Assembly: GCF_010233585.1 (NCBI RefSeq)
Contig: NZ_CP045997.1
Coordinates: 4,903,284 to 4,967,283 of the forward strand
Reading direction: 5' to 3'
Source of the DNA: Spirosoma endbachense
GTDB lineage: Bacteria; Bacteroidota; Bacteroidia; Cytophagales; Spirosomataceae
DNA length: 64,000 nt
Shown: one piece after another, positions 33,748 through 43,437 of the stretch
Layout of the letters: every line of letters starts with the position of its first letter
How positions within the stretch are numbered: position 1 is the stretch's first letter
Position numbers and translations under genes: made by a program
The notes under the pieces: generated by a model
The model's input: only the letters and a program-made list of their open reading frames with translations
Database searches by the model: none
Told to the model about the DNA's origin: nothing

Positions 33748-34407
33748 ATGATTGCTGATACGATTCACCAGATCGAAACCGAATTAGCGGGACGCGCCCA
33801 ACTTATTGCTGTTACCAAAACGAAACCGGTTGAGTTGCTGCGTGAGGCATATAACGCGGGTTGCCGAAAGTTTGGCGAGAATAAAGTACAGGAAATGGCT
33901 GAGAAACAGCCTCAGCTCCCTGCCGATGTAGAGTGGCACCTGATTGGTCATTTGCAAACAAACAAGGTTAAATACATTGCCCCGTTTGTGGCTTTAATTC
34001 ATTCGGTCGATAGTCTCAAACTGTTACAGGAAATCAATAAACAGGCGGCAAAGAACAATCGTACCATCGACTGTTTATTGCAGATTTATATTGCCGATGA
34101 AGAAACCAAGTTTGGCCTTAGTGCTCAGGAAGCCGAAAACCTGCTGAACGACCCAACTCTGGAGAGTCTGGAAAATGTTCGGATTGTTGGGCTTATGGGA
34201 TTGGCAACCAACACCGACAACGACGACCAGATTCGGCAGGAGTTTCGCGGGCTCAAGCAGTTATATGATACCTTGGCTGCTATGAACCGTAAAAATGTTC
34301 AGTTCGCCGAGCTCTCGATGGGTATGAGTGGCGATTATCAGATAGCGGTTGAAGAGGGTAGCACGCTGGTGCGGGTTGGGAGTGCTATTTTTGGATCACG
34401 GAACTGA
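33748..34407 (+). CDS. yggS: YggS/PLPBP family pyridoxal-phosphate homeostasis protein
   Basis: 219 residues. Lys in LIAVTKTKPVELLREA binds PLP. FGENKVQEMAEK, WHLIGHLQTNKVKYI, IHSVDSL, ELSMGMSGDYQIAVEEGSTL and VRVGSAIFG are family blocks. It is a single-domain PLP barrel that manages cellular PLP and amino/keto-acid balance. A palindromic spacer separates it from the DUF423 gene. Confidence 0.94.
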   Translation: MIADTIHQIETELAGRAQLIAVTKTKPVELLREAYNAGCRKFGENKVQEMAEKQPQLPADVEWHLIGHLQTNKVKYIAPFVALIHSVDSLKLLQEINKQAAKNNRTIDCLLQIYIADEETKFGLSAQEAENLLNDPTLESLENVRIVGLMGLATNTDNDDQIRQEFRGLKQLYDTLAAMNRKNVQFAELSMGMSGDYQIAVEEGSTLVRVGSAIFGSRN

Positions 34408-34516
34408 ATCTGTCATGCTGGCCGGTACGCCGGAGCAGAAGGAGGCATTTTCCAGTACGACCTTTTTAAAACTACCGCTCTGGCGGCCTGACTTTGTCAG
34501 CATAACAAACAATGAT
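34408..34516. repeat. Stop-to-start palindromic spacer H (TGTCATGCTG type)
   Basis: TGTCATGCTG (34411-34420) pairs with CAGCATAACA (34498-34507) at 9 of 10. The inner GGCCGGTACGCCGGAGCA resembles the CCGG hairpin of spacers A and B. Repeats opening TGTCATGCTGA are abundant in other Cytophagales genomes as far as I recall. Confidence 0.5.
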
Positions 34517-34894
34517 ATGAAATTCTTTATTCAGGCAGGAGCCGTTTTAGGTCTGCTGGGCGTTGCGCTCGGCGCGTTTGGTGCACATGCGTTGCGAGCA
34601 ATGCTCGATGCATCGGGCCGGGCGGCAACCTTCGAAACAGCCGTTAAATACCAGTTTTATCATGCACTGGCTCTTGTGCTGGTGGGTGTGTTGATGCAGT
34701 TATTTGGGAGTAACCCAACCATTGTCAAGCTTCTCAACTGGTCGGGGTATTCATTTCTGGGCGGAACGCTGATTTTTTCTGGGTCACTTTATGTTCTGTG
34801 CTTTACCGGCATCACCTGGTTGGGAGCCATCACACCTTTAGGCGGAGTGGCTATGATTGCTGGCTGGGCGCTGTTACTGTGGGCGTTTTTATAG
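34517..34894 (+). CDS. DUF423 family membrane protein
   Basis: 125 residues with four membrane helices and the family start FIQAGAVLGLLGVALGAFGA followed by HALRAML, then TAVKYQFYHALALVLVGVL and SGSLYVLCFTG. DUF423 (YgdD-like) proteins are inner-membrane proteins of unknown role. ATG 34517 is used; an open frame upstream of it only overlaps yggS and spacer H. Confidence 0.9.
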   Translation: MKFFIQAGAVLGLLGVALGAFGAHALRAMLDASGRAATFETAVKYQFYHALALVLVGVLMQLFGSNPTIVKLLNWSGYSFLGGTLIFSGSLYVLCFTGITWLGAITPLGGVAMIAGWALLLWAFL

Positions 34895-34971
34895 GTGAAA
34901 AGCGAAAAATGAAGCATAGTAACTCAACATGAGGTTTATTAGTCACGCTTCATTCTTCACTTAAATCTTCG
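34895..34971. repeat. Palindromic spacer F (AATGAAGC type) upstream of prfC
   Basis: AATGAAGC (34908-34915) pairs with GCTTCATT (34947-34954), and the flanks GTGAAAAG/CTTCAC extend it imperfectly. It begins at the DUF423 stop and precedes the prfC promoter box. Confidence 0.5.
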
Positions 34972-34979
34972 TATCTTTG
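34972..34979 (+). promoter_or_regulatory. -7 promoter box of prfC
   Basis: TATCTTTG fits TAnnTTTG and lies 19 bp before ATG 34999, giving a very short leader. Confidence 0.55.
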
Positions 34980-34998
34980 TAGTCTGATTCTGAGAATA

Positions 34999-36594
34999 AT
35001 GCAAACCAATATACAGGCTGAAACCGCTCGTCGGCGGACATTCGCCATCATTAGTCACCCTGACGCCGGTAAAACAACATTGACCGAGAAATTGCTTCTC
35101 TTTGGCGGGGCTATTCAGACGGCAGGGGCCGTAAAATCCAATAAAATCAAGAAGTCGGCAACCTCCGATTTCATGGAAATTGAGAAGCAACGGGGTATCT
35201 CCGTGGCTACGTCGGTAATGACGTTTGAATACGACAATCTCAAAATTAATATTCTCGATACACCTGGTCACAAAGACTTTGCGGAAGATACCTACCGGAC
35301 ACTTACTGCTGTTGATAGCGTCATTCTGGTTATCGACTGCGTAAAAGGAGTTGAGGAGCAAACCGAGCGGTTGATGGAAGTTTGCCGCATGCGCGATACA
35401 CCGGTTATTATTTTCATTAATAAACTGGACCGCGAAGGCCGTAACCCGTTCGATCTGCTCGACGAACTGGAAGAGAAGCTCAACATTCGTGTTCGGCCAA
35501 TGACCTGGCCTGTAAACATGGGTTCTGACTTTAAGGGTGTTTATAGCCTCATCGAGAAAAAGTTATATTTCTTCAAAGTCAACAAGACCCGCGTTGAAGA
35601 TGATGTGCTTCCAATTGATCTGGATGATTCATTACTTGATCAGAAGGTAGGCGCGCGCGATGCGGCTCAACTGCGTGAAGATGTTGAGCTGATTGAGGGC
35701 GTTTATGACTCCTTCGACAGGCAGGCTTATCTGGATGGCAAATTGGCTCCCGTGTTTTTTGGTTCGGCTGTCAATAATTTTGGCGTGAAAGAGCTACTGG
35801 AAGGTTTCTGTGATATCTCGCCCGAACCAATTGCCCGGCCAACCGATAAACGGGAGGTGCTACCTGACGAGAAGAACTTTAGCGGATTCGTCTTTAAAAT
35901 TCACGCCAACCTCGACCCGCGCCACCGCGATCGTATTGCGTTTCTGCGCATCTGCTCGGGCGTATTCGAACGGGGGAAATTCTACCACCACACCCGTCTC
36001 GACAAAAACGTTCGCTTTGCCTCGCCGTTCAGTTTTATGGCCGATAGCAAGAGCGTCGTGGAAGAAGGATTTCCTGGCGATGTCGTTGGCTTATACGACA
36101 CCGGTACGTTTAAGATTGGGGATACACTGACCGAGGGCGAAGACCTACAGTTTCAGGGTATTCCAAGTTTTTCGCCCGAAATCTTTAAAGAACTGGTGAA
36201 CCTCGACCCCATGAAATCCAAGCAGTTGGACAAGGGGATTCAACAGCTAACCGATGAGGGCGTTGCCCAGTTGTTCACGCTTGAACTAGGCAATCGGAAG
36301 TTTGTGGGGACCGTGGGCGAATTGCAATTTGAAGTAATTCAGTATCGCCTGGAGAATGAATACGGGGCGAAGTGCCGTTGGGTGCCACTCAACTATACAA
36401 AAGCCTGCTGGATCACCGCCGAAAATCCGGTTAAGCTTGCTGAGTTTATCCGACTGAAAGGCAACCAGATCGCCTACGATAAAGATCAGCATCCCGTTTT
36501 TCTGGCCGAATCTGATTGGATGTTGCGCATGAACCAGCAAAACAACCCGGATATTCAGTTCCATCTGACGTCGGAGTTTAACGTAACGGCCTAA
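34999..36594 (+). CDS. prfC: Peptide chain release factor 3
   Basis: 531 residues of a translational GTPase: G1 [20 protein letters not shown], switch region [17 protein letters not shown]3 [15 protein letters not shown]4 [20 protein letters not shown], then domains 2 and 3 with [20 protein letters not shown] and [20 protein letters not shown]. It recycles RF1/RF2 after termination. The length matches the family (~530). Confidence 0.96.
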   Translation: MQTNIQAETARRRTFAIISHPDAGKTTLTEKLLLFGGAIQTAGAVKSNKIKKSATSDFMEIEKQRGISVATSVMTFEYDNLKINILDTPGHKDFAEDTYRTLTAVDSVILVIDCVKGVEEQTERLMEVCRMRDTPVIIFINKLDREGRNPFDLLDELEEKLNIRVRPMTWPVNMGSDFKGVYSLIEKKLYFFKVNKTRVEDDVLPIDLDDSLLDQKVGARDAAQLREDVELIEGVYDSFDRQAYLDGKLAPVFFGSAVNNFGVKELLEGFCDISPEPIARPTDKREVLPDEKNFSGFVFKIHANLDPRHRDRIAFLRICSGVFERGKFYHHTRLDKNVRFASPFSFMADSKSVVEEGFPGDVVGLYDTGTFKIGDTLTEGEDLQFQGIPSFSPEIFKELVNLDPMKSKQLDKGIQQLTDEGVAQLFTLELGNRKFVGTVGELQFEVIQYRLENEYGAKCRWVPLNYTKACWITAENPVKLAEFIRLKGNQIAYDKDQHPVFLAESDWMLRMNQQNNPDIQFHLTSEFNVTA

Positions 36595-36643
36595 TTGTTT
36601 TAAGCCCGTTTGCTTAGATTTCTTCCGGCGCAAAAACTACTGT

Positions 36644-36690
36644 CATCGGTATGGGTTAGTCAATTATTAACCAGACAACCCGTACCGATG
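36644..36690 (+). promoter_or_regulatory. Hairpin that would bury the start codon of the 36688 gene
   Basis: CATCGGTATGGGTT (36644-36657) pairs with AACCCGTACCGATG (36677-36690) at 13 of 14 positions (the other is a G-U). The 3' arm ends with the ATG at 36688. Confidence 0.55.
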
Positions 36691-37011
36691 ATAAACTCAA
36701 TGGCAATTGTTGCTTTCGTGCTGTTCATGGCCGGAACCGCCGTAGCCCAGCAAAAGCAGCCCAAACGCACTAAGCCAGCAACCACGGCTGGTACTATTTC
36801 TCCAGTCGATGCCGCGCGCTCCAGTCCGTCGGCGGCAAATACTCATGATGGAACTATGGGTGCATCGACCGGAACAGGTACAACGCTTGAGCAAAATCAG
36901 GCGGGTAATGCAACCAGCCCCCGCACAACATCAACCGATGCCAACAGCAGTACCAGAACTGGCGCATCTTCCGTAAAAGCAAAGAAAAAGCCCCGAAAAT
37001 CAGATAGTTAA
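36688..37011 (+). CDS. Small secreted Ser/Thr-rich low-complexity protein
   Basis: About 107 residues: a signal peptide (INSMAIVAFVLFMAGTAVAQ) followed by a disordered mature part rich in Thr, Ser, Ala and Gly with a basic end (VKAKKKPRKSDS). No domain is recognisable. ATG 36688 or 36700 are both plausible starts. It follows prfC after ~93 bp. Confidence 0.55.
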   Translation: MINSMAIVAFVLFMAGTAVAQQKQPKRTKPATTAGTISPVDAARSSPSAANTHDGTMGASTGTGTTLEQNQAGNATSPRTTSTDANSSTRTGASSVKAKKKPRKSDS

Positions 37012-37120
37012 ACGTGTTGACGTTTAATGTCAGTGGCTGATTTAACCAAAGTTTAATAACCTTTTCGTTGGAGGAGGGTTAAATTAATGTTGGTTTTATT
37101 TCACTTATCTAAGGAAGACT

Positions 37121-37345
37121 ATGAAAAAGGTAATGATCGCTGCAGTTGCAGTCCTGTTGATGACAGGTGCTGCTTTTGCCCAGGATGATGCAAAAAAGGC
37201 TCATAAAGAAATGAAACATGAAGCCAAGCAGATGAAAAAAGAGGCCAAGAAAGAGGGGGATGATGCAAAAGCGGATGCCGCAAAAGACATGAAGCATATG
37301 CATAAGAACATGAAAAAGGCCGAAAAGAAAACGACAGATAGTTAG
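37121..37345 (+). CDS. Small secreted Lys/Met/His-rich protein
   Basis: 74 residues: a signal peptide (KKVMIAAVAVLLMTGAAFAQ) then ~54 residues of almost pure charged helix with recurring KxxHKxMKHEAKQMKKEAKK and MKHMHKNMKKAEKK. The many Met and His residues could bind Cu or Ag, or the helix could bind nucleic acid or peptidoglycan; nothing decides. AAGGA lies 8 bp before ATG. It has its own terminator (37371-37398). Confidence 0.6.
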   Translation: MKKVMIAAVAVLLMTGAAFAQDDAKKAHKEMKHEAKQMKKEAKKEGDDAKADAAKDMKHMHKNMKKAEKKTTDS

Positions 37346-37370
37346 ATTATCCCTTTTATTTACACCATTG

Positions 37371-37398
37371 GCCTCCCAAGAGATTGGGGGGCTTTTTT
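37371..37398 (+). terminator. Terminator of the Lys/Met/His-rich gene
   Basis: GCCTCCCAA (37371-37379) pairs with TTGGGGGGC (37384-37392) with one G-U, followed by TTTTTTG. Confidence 0.85.
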
Positions 37399-37816
37399 GT
37401 TGGAGCTACCTTGAAGATAAGGTGAAGTTGAGAATTAGATTACTGTTCAATTAGTTTAAGACGTTCGTTTAGCGCTGTAGCACTGATTCTTGCACGATCG
37501 AGTAAGAACCAAAACATACTAAGTAAAAATACTTATTCATGGCTTAAATAATGGCCTCTTGTTGATAAATTTTAACGTAATCTGTTGGCTAGTAGTAGTT
37601 TATTGAGAATAGGTCTTTGTTTGCCTGTTTACGTTTCTAATTAATATATTCAATTGTAGATAGAATATAGGAGGTTTAATAGATAATATTTAAATATAAT
37701 GACTTAATAAAATTTTATTCTGTATTAAATAAGTATTAAAAAATATAATCCCTTATAATTGGTGCTTCATTTACTAAGTGCCATTCTCTATATGTATAAT
37801 CTCTACTTGAATATCT
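37399..37816. other. 418-bp AT-rich gap upstream of the second susC
   Basis: No full gene. It should hold the promoter of the 37817-43402 run, but I see no good TAnnTTTG box. A 25-codon minus-strand frame (37440-37517) reads MFWFLLDRARISATALNERL... and could be a tiny gene or the tail of a lost one; too short to call. Confidence 0.4.
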
Positions 37817-40800
37817 ATGAAACTAGTTGTCCTTGCTCTAACCCTGCTTTTGCCATTTTTTGCGCTCGCCCAGCAGCGAGCTGTGCGTGGCAAAGTAACT
37901 GACACGGCAGAAAAATCGGCATTACCCGGCACAACAGTAACGGTGAAGGGTAGTACCGTTGGGACGGTTACTGATGCACAGGGAACGTACCAGATTAATG
38001 TCCCAGACAAAAATGCCACCCTTGTTTTTTCCTCGGTTGGCTTTCAGTCCAAAGAGGTTGTGGTTGGCGCACAACAGGTGATCGATGTTGTGTTAGTGGC
38101 TGATACGAAGCAACTTAGCGAAGTTGTTGTGACAGCGGCTGGAATTAAACGCGACAAGAATGCACTCGGTTATTCGGTGAGTACGCTGGATGCCAACCAA
38201 CTGGCCCAGAAATCGGAGCCGGATGCACTGCGTGCGCTCACGGGAAAAGTTGCGGGCGTGAATATTCAGGGCTCGGGCGGTGCAGCGGGTGGTGCTACTA
38301 ACATTACCATTCGGGGCAACTCGTCGCTGGGTAATAATAACCAACCGTTGTTTGTGGTTGATGGGGTTCCGTTCGATAACTCCAGTTTTGGTGGTACCGA
38401 CGGCTCGGTTGGCGGATCGACCATTACCAACCGGGCGTTCGATTTAGACCCCAATAACATTCTAACAATGACGGTGTTGAAAGGAGCGGCCGCAGCCGCT
38501 CTTTACGGATCTCGGGCCGCCAATGGTGCCATAATCGTGACAACGAAAGCCGGTAAGCGTCAGAGTAAGAAAGGGCTGGAAATTACCTACAATACAGGCT
38601 ATTCGACGGAAACCGTAGCCGGACTTCCTGATTATCAGACGAGCTACGGGCAGGGCACCAACTTCGATTATCGAAGTGGTGTGTTTGGTTCCTGGGGGCC
38701 GCCTTATCAGGGTATTACGAGTCTGATTCCTACGCGGGCAACGATTCCGCATCCGCTAACAACCAACAACCGGTATCCTTCCACCGTGTTTCCGGAGTTT
38801 TATCAGGCAGATGGTATAACGCCAATTCAGATTCCATACCAGTCTTATTCACAGGATAACGCCAGAAAATTCTTTCGTACAGGTAGCGTATTTGAGAACG
38901 CACTGTCGGTATCGACGGGCAGTGAGAAAGGCAACTTCACGGCGGGTTTGTCACGAACCGCCAATCAGGGTGTTGTCCGGGAAAACCAGATTACGCGTAC
39001 AGCAGTCAACATTGGCGGTAATGCGCAGCTAGACAACAAATTCTACTTAAGCGGGGCGCTGAATTATGTAAACACCGATCAGGTATCTCCTCAGGTAACG
39101 GCGGCCAATGGGAGTGGAAGCTCCATTATGGACATTCTGATGTTTGTTCCGACCAGCTACGACCTGACGGGTTTCCCGAATACGAATCCGCTGAACGGCA
39201 ATAACGTGTATGACCGCGTAGGGACTGATAACCCATATTGGTCTGTCCTTAACAGTCCTACCCTGAGTAAGGTAGATCGCTATTACGGGAACGTTGTGCT
39301 TGGATTCGATCCATTGCCCTGGTTGAATGTGCAGAATACCGTTGGCTTCAACGCCTACACGGATCGGCGCACGGTAGTGAACGGGAAAGGCGGTGATTAT
39401 TTCCCAAATGGCAATGTCACGACCGATAACATCTACCGGCAGGAACTGGATAACACCTTGCTGATAACAGCTACGAAACCAATCAATGAAAACATTGGAC
39501 TGAAAGTTATTGTAGGGAATAATGTGAACCAGCGACTAACCGAACGCCAGGTCGTTTTTGGTGATGGTATTATTTTTCGGGGCATCAATTCGCTGAATAA
39601 TACCAGCGTAACCATTCCGCGTGTACTGCCTAACAACCGCAACGATTTCAAACAGCGATTCTTTGCGTTCTTCACCGACATTTCGCTGGATTATAAAAAC
39701 TTTGCCTTCCTGAACCTGGTAGCTCGCAATGACGTATCATCGACGTTGCCTGCCAGCAATCGAAGCTATCTCTACGGCGGGGCCAGTGCATCGCTGATTT
39801 TCACGGAAGCGTTCAAGCTACCCAAAAATATTCTGTCGTTTGGTAAATTCCGGGCTGGTTATACGCGTGTCGGCAATGAAGCCACACCGTATCAGACGCA
39901 GACGGTTTATATCGCCAACCCGGTTCTGGGCGCGGGTGCTTCAGGAACGGGTACGATTGCTTCTCCTTTTGCTGGACAAAGTACACTGACCGAATCGGAT
40001 TTGCTGGCCAATTCTTTGTTGAAACCGGAGTTTATCACCGAGCTGGAATTAGGAACCGAGCTCCAGTTTTTCAATAATCGGATTGGGCTGGACATCACAT
40101 ACTACAACAAGATTAGTACGTCGCAGATTTTTACGGTCAATGCTGTGCCTTCATCCGGGTATACGCAAAAGGTAATCAATCTGGGTAAGTCATCGAACGA
40201 AGGGATTGAAATCGGGCTGAACGCAACCCCCGTAAAGGCTCTCAACGGATTGACCTGGACGCTTTCGTCGGCCTTTACCATGAACCGCAACATCGTGCGG
40301 GACATTGGCAACCTGACCGAGTTACCCTACGGTGGATTCTCCGATCTGGGCAGCGTACACATTGCTGGTCAGCCTTACGGGCAGATTCGCGGATCGACTT
40401 ATGCTAAAGATGATGAAGGCAATATTCTGGTTAATCCAAATACCGGAAAGCCCATTCTAAGCGGTAAAACAGCGGCCATTGGCAATCCTAATCCCGATTT
40501 TATTCTGGGTGTCACCAATTCGCTGAGCTATAAGGGTATTACGCTGAGTGCGCTGTTTGACTGGAAAAAAGGGGGCGACATGTATTCCTTCACGGCTTAC
40601 GAACTGCTTAGCCGGGGTGTAACGAAAGATACCGAAGAGCGGGAAGCCATTCTGGTAGGACCGGGTGTACTGGGGGATGTGAATACCCTGAAGCCCATAC
40701 TGGATGGAGAAGGGAAGAAGATTCCGAATAACATCGGAATTGCGGTAGCTGACTATTATTTCACGGGTGGGTTTGGACCGGGTGGTGCGGCTGAGGTAAA

Positions 40801-41065
40801 CGTTTTAGATGCAACCGTTTTCCGGCTTCGTGAAGTATCGCTGGGCTATCAGTTACCGAAAAAATGGCTGGATAAAACGCCGTTTGGGTCTGCTTATCTA
40901 TCCCTTAGCGGCCGTAATCTGTGGTATCTGGCCCCGAACTTCCCCAAGCACCTGAACTTCGATCCGGAGGTTAGCTCGCTTGGCGCCGGCAATTCGCAGG
41001 GCTTCGATTTTATCGGTATTCCAACGACCCGCCGGTTGGGTGTAAACCTCCGGTTCAGCTTCTGA
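37817..41065 (+). CDS. SusC/RagA family TonB-linked outer-membrane transporter
   Basis: 1082 residues: a signal peptide (LVVLALTLLLPFFALAQ), a carboxypeptidase-like domain (GKVTDTAEKSALPGTTVTVK), LSEVVVTAAGIKRDKNALGY at the TonB-box end, the plug (VNIQGSGGAAGGATNITIRG, AAAALYGSRAANGAIIVTTK) and a barrel ending RRLGVNLRFSF. The AAGIKRDKNALGYSV variant belongs to a SusC branch usually paired with the SusD-like_2 type that follows. With the M14 peptidases downstream, a peptide ligand is likely (inference). Confidence 0.95.
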   Translation: MKLVVLALTLLLPFFALAQQRAVRGKVTDTAEKSALPGTTVTVKGSTVGTVTDAQGTYQINVPDKNATLVFSSVGFQSKEVVVGAQQVIDVVLVADTKQLSEVVVTAAGIKRDKNALGYSVSTLDANQLAQKSEPDALRALTGKVAGVNIQGSGGAAGGATNITIRGNSSLGNNNQPLFVVDGVPFDNSSFGGTDGSVGGSTITNRAFDLDPNNILTMTVLKGAAAAALYGSRAANGAIIVTTKAGKRQSKKGLEITYNTGYSTETVAGLPDYQTSYGQGTNFDYRSGVFGSWGPPYQGITSLIPTRATIPHPLTTNNRYPSTVFPEFYQADGITPIQIPYQSYSQDNARKFFRTGSVFENALSVSTGSEKGNFTAGLSRTANQGVVRENQITRTAVNIGGNAQLDNKFYLSGALNYVNTDQVSPQVTAANGSGSSIMDILMFVPTSYDLTGFPNTNPLNGNNVYDRVGTDNPYWSVLNSPTLSKVDRYYGNVVLGFDPLPWLNVQNTVGFNAYTDRRTVVNGKGGDYFPNGNVTTDNIYRQELDNTLLITATKPINENIGLKVIVGNNVNQRLTERQVVFGDGIIFRGINSLNNTSVTIPRVLPNNRNDFKQRFFAFFTDISLDYKNFAFLNLVARNDVSSTLPASNRSYLYGGASASLIFTEAFKLPKNILSFGKFRAGYTRVGNEATPYQTQTVYIANPVLGAGASGTGTIASPFAGQSTLTESDLLANSLLKPEFITELELGTELQFFNNRIGLDITYYNKISTSQIFTVNAVPSSGYTQKVINLGKSSNEGIEIGLNATPVKALNGLTWTLSSAFTMNRNIVRDIGNLTELPYGGFSDLGSVHIAGQPYGQIRGSTYAKDDEGNILVNPNTGKPILSGKTAAIGNPNPDFILGVTNSLSYKGITLSALFDWKKGGDMYSFTAYELLSRGVTKDTEEREAILVGPGVLGDVNTLKPILDGEGKKIPNNIGIAVADYYFTGGFGPGGAAEVNVLDATVFRLREVSLGYQLPKKWLDKTPFGSAYLSLSGRNLWYLAPNFPKHLNFDPEVSSLGAGNSQGFDFIGIPTTRRLGVNLRFSF

Positions 41066-41100
41066 TTTCTGGTCAATCAACCCATTTCGAACACGATTTT

Positions 41101-42699
41101 ATGAAAGTCATAACGCTAATACGAATAGCTTCTTTCGTGAGCCTGCTGTTTATCGGGAGCGCCTGTAAGGAATTTATCGATATAAATGCAGATCCGAACA
41201 ACCCAACAACGCCGGTTCTGGAATTGCTTCTGCCCGCAACTCAGGTGTCAATGACCGGCAGTTTGAGGGATGTAAACCAGGGTACATCCATCCTGATGCA
41301 GCAGCTCTACACGAGCAATACAAGCCGTAATTTTCAGGACGGAACCGATTATCAGCAGTCCTGGAATGGTTTGTACACCCAGGTTCTCAATGATATCGAG
41401 ATCGTTATCCGCGAGGGAACAAAGCAGCAACGCTGGGACTATGTATCGATTGCCAAGCTGGAAAAAGCTTACATCTACAGCCTGATGGTTGATCTGTGGG
41501 GTGATATTCCGTTTGCCGATGCGTCGAAGGGATTGACCATTTCTGACCCGGCGTTTGAAAGCGGGGCGACCATCTATGACAAACTGTTTACGCTGATCGA
41601 TGAAGCACTGGCCGATGCGAACAAAGGCAATTTTGCCATTCAGCCAACCACGGCCGACATCATTTATAAAGGGGATAAGGCCGCCTGGATTCGTATGGCC
41701 AACACGCTGAAATTGAAGCTATTCAACCAGATTCGGCTTGTGCAACCCGACAAGGCAAAAGCGGGTATCGCTGCTTTATTGTCGGCCAATACGCCCCTGA
41801 TCACGACCAATGCGCAGGATTTTTCGTTCCGGTTCGGCACCACCGAAACGCCCGCTAACCGGCATCCCTGGCACCGCTCGGAGTACCAGGCCAGCAAAAG
41901 TTACTACATGAGCCAGGGCTTCATCGAACGCTTGTTCAATACCGACGATCCCCGGATTCGTTATTTCTTCTACCGTCAGACCTCTAATTATACGGTTGGT
42001 TTTACGCCAACGGGTAATGGTTATTTCGGTCGTTACACGGGCGATGCAACCGCTTCACCGAATGATAACGCCTTGAAAGCTACGGTTGGCGTGTATCCGG
42101 CCGGTGGTTTGTATGATAACGGCCCCATCAACAACCTGACGTCGGCCAATGTATTCATAACCAACGCAGGGGCAACCTCAGCCCCGAAAGTAGTGAGCAA
42201 TACCGACGGTACGGGTGCGGGTGTGTTTCCGTTCATGACAAACGCGATGGTGAAGTTTATTTTGGCCGAAGCGGCATTAACATTGGGGACCACCGGCGAC
42301 GCGAAGCAGTTGTTTCAGGATGGTATCACGGCTCACCTGAACAGCGTCAACACAATTGCCTCGACTTCCGGGAATTCAGCTCCGGCCATTTCGGCGGCTA
42401 CCATCACGGCCTTCGTGGCCAACCGAACCAGCCAATATGACGCAGCCGATGCGGCTGGCAAACTGAACGCGGTTATGACGCAGAAGTACATTGCGCTCTA
42501 TGGCAATGGCATGGAAGCGTATAACGATTACCGCCGAACCGGATTGCCTGCGTTGCCCGCTCCCATTGCCCCGCTGAACACGTTCCCGTTGCGGCTAACG
42601 TATTCGATCACGGAGCTTTCGACCAATGCGAATGTATCGGCTAAGGCTGACCAGGTTCAGACAGCGCAGCAAACAACACCGGTTTTTTGGGATAAGTAA
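41101..42699 (+). CDS. SusD/RagB-like lipoprotein (SusD-like_2 type)
   Basis: 532 residues with a signal peptide ending SLLFIGSAC and the opening KEFIDINADPNNPTTPVLEL, LLPATQ, the signature of the SusD-like_2/starch-binding-associating branch. The C-terminal half has AEAALTLGTTGDAKQLFQDG and the late motif QKYIALYGNGMEAYNDYRRT. It captures the ligand at the cell surface for the SusC encoded 35 bp upstream. Confidence 0.92.
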   Translation: MKVITLIRIASFVSLLFIGSACKEFIDINADPNNPTTPVLELLLPATQVSMTGSLRDVNQGTSILMQQLYTSNTSRNFQDGTDYQQSWNGLYTQVLNDIEIVIREGTKQQRWDYVSIAKLEKAYIYSLMVDLWGDIPFADASKGLTISDPAFESGATIYDKLFTLIDEALADANKGNFAIQPTTADIIYKGDKAAWIRMANTLKLKLFNQIRLVQPDKAKAGIAALLSANTPLITTNAQDFSFRFGTTETPANRHPWHRSEYQASKSYYMSQGFIERLFNTDDPRIRYFFYRQTSNYTVGFTPTGNGYFGRYTGDATASPNDNALKATVGVYPAGGLYDNGPINNLTSANVFITNAGATSAPKVVSNTDGTGAGVFPFMTNAMVKFILAEAALTLGTTGDAKQLFQDGITAHLNSVNTIASTSGNSAPAISAATITAFVANRTSQYDAADAAGKLNAVMTQKYIALYGNGMEAYNDYRRTGLPALPAPIAPLNTFPLRLTYSITELSTNANVSAKADQVQTAQQTTPVFWDK

Positions 42700-42775
42700 T
42701 TCAGTTGACAGAGAATAGCGTTTTCTGCAAACCGAGTACAATAAACGATTCACCGTAAATTAGTTAAGGCTACCC

Positions 42776-43402
42776 ATGAAAAAAATCATTCTTTATTTTT
42801 CACTCCTTCTGGTCGTTGGCCTCGATGCCTGTAAGACCGAAGATTATGTTTGGGAAAACTGGTCCTACACGGCGGTTCCACTGGTGGCGGTCAACATAGC
42901 GAAATCCGCCTTGCCTACGGTTTCTACAGCCAATACCTCCTTTTTTGATATGGGTGCGACTAATCTGGCTACCCAGGAATTTGAGTATACCTTGAAATGG
43001 GAGGGTTTTGGGAAAGAAGAAGTGACTTCCATTGATGTCTATCTTGGTTTCAATAAGGCGGCAGCTACGGGAAATCCAGCTTACCCAATTGTGCTGTCGC
43101 AGCCGGGAGGTATCTATCCCAGTGTAACACAATATCCGCTTCCGAGCCGGGTTGGCACCTCCGACAAGCTCTATGAAACGGTTACGCAATTCCCCAAAAC
43201 CTTCACGGTTACTGCCGCGCAACTGGCTGCGTTTACGGGTGTTAACCTGAGCACGGTTGCGCAAAACGACTACTTTCTGTTCAAGTTTATGCTGAATCTG
43301 AAAGATGGGCGACGTATTGCGGGCTATCAGGAGAACGTATGCGACGAAGCCCGTGGTGAAGTTGGCGACTGCCGGGTTGGTGTTCGCTTCCGAAGAAAAT
43401 AA
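42776..43402 (+). CDS. Outer-membrane lipoprotein of a Sus-like locus, unknown family
   Basis: 208 residues with a lipobox (VGLDAC) and a beta-rich mature part (VPLVAVNIAKSALPTVSTAN, FEYTLKWEGFGKEEVTSIDV). Its place directly after SusD, its size and its lipid anchor suggest a SusE/SusF-like surface ligand-binding protein, but I see no recognised domain. Two Cys near the C-terminus (CDEARGEVGDC) could form a disulfide. It starts 76 bp after susD. Confidence 0.65.
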   Translation: MKKIILYFSLLLVVGLDACKTEDYVWENWSYTAVPLVAVNIAKSALPTVSTANTSFFDMGATNLATQEFEYTLKWEGFGKEEVTSIDVYLGFNKAAATGNPAYPIVLSQPGGIYPSVTQYPLPSRVGTSDKLYETVTQFPKTFTVTAAQLAAFTGVNLSTVAQNDYFLFKFMLNLKDGRRIAGYQENVCDEARGEVGDCRVGVRFRRK

Positions 43403-43437
43403 TCGATAAACAACTACCCCTCTAAATTAACCCCTTT

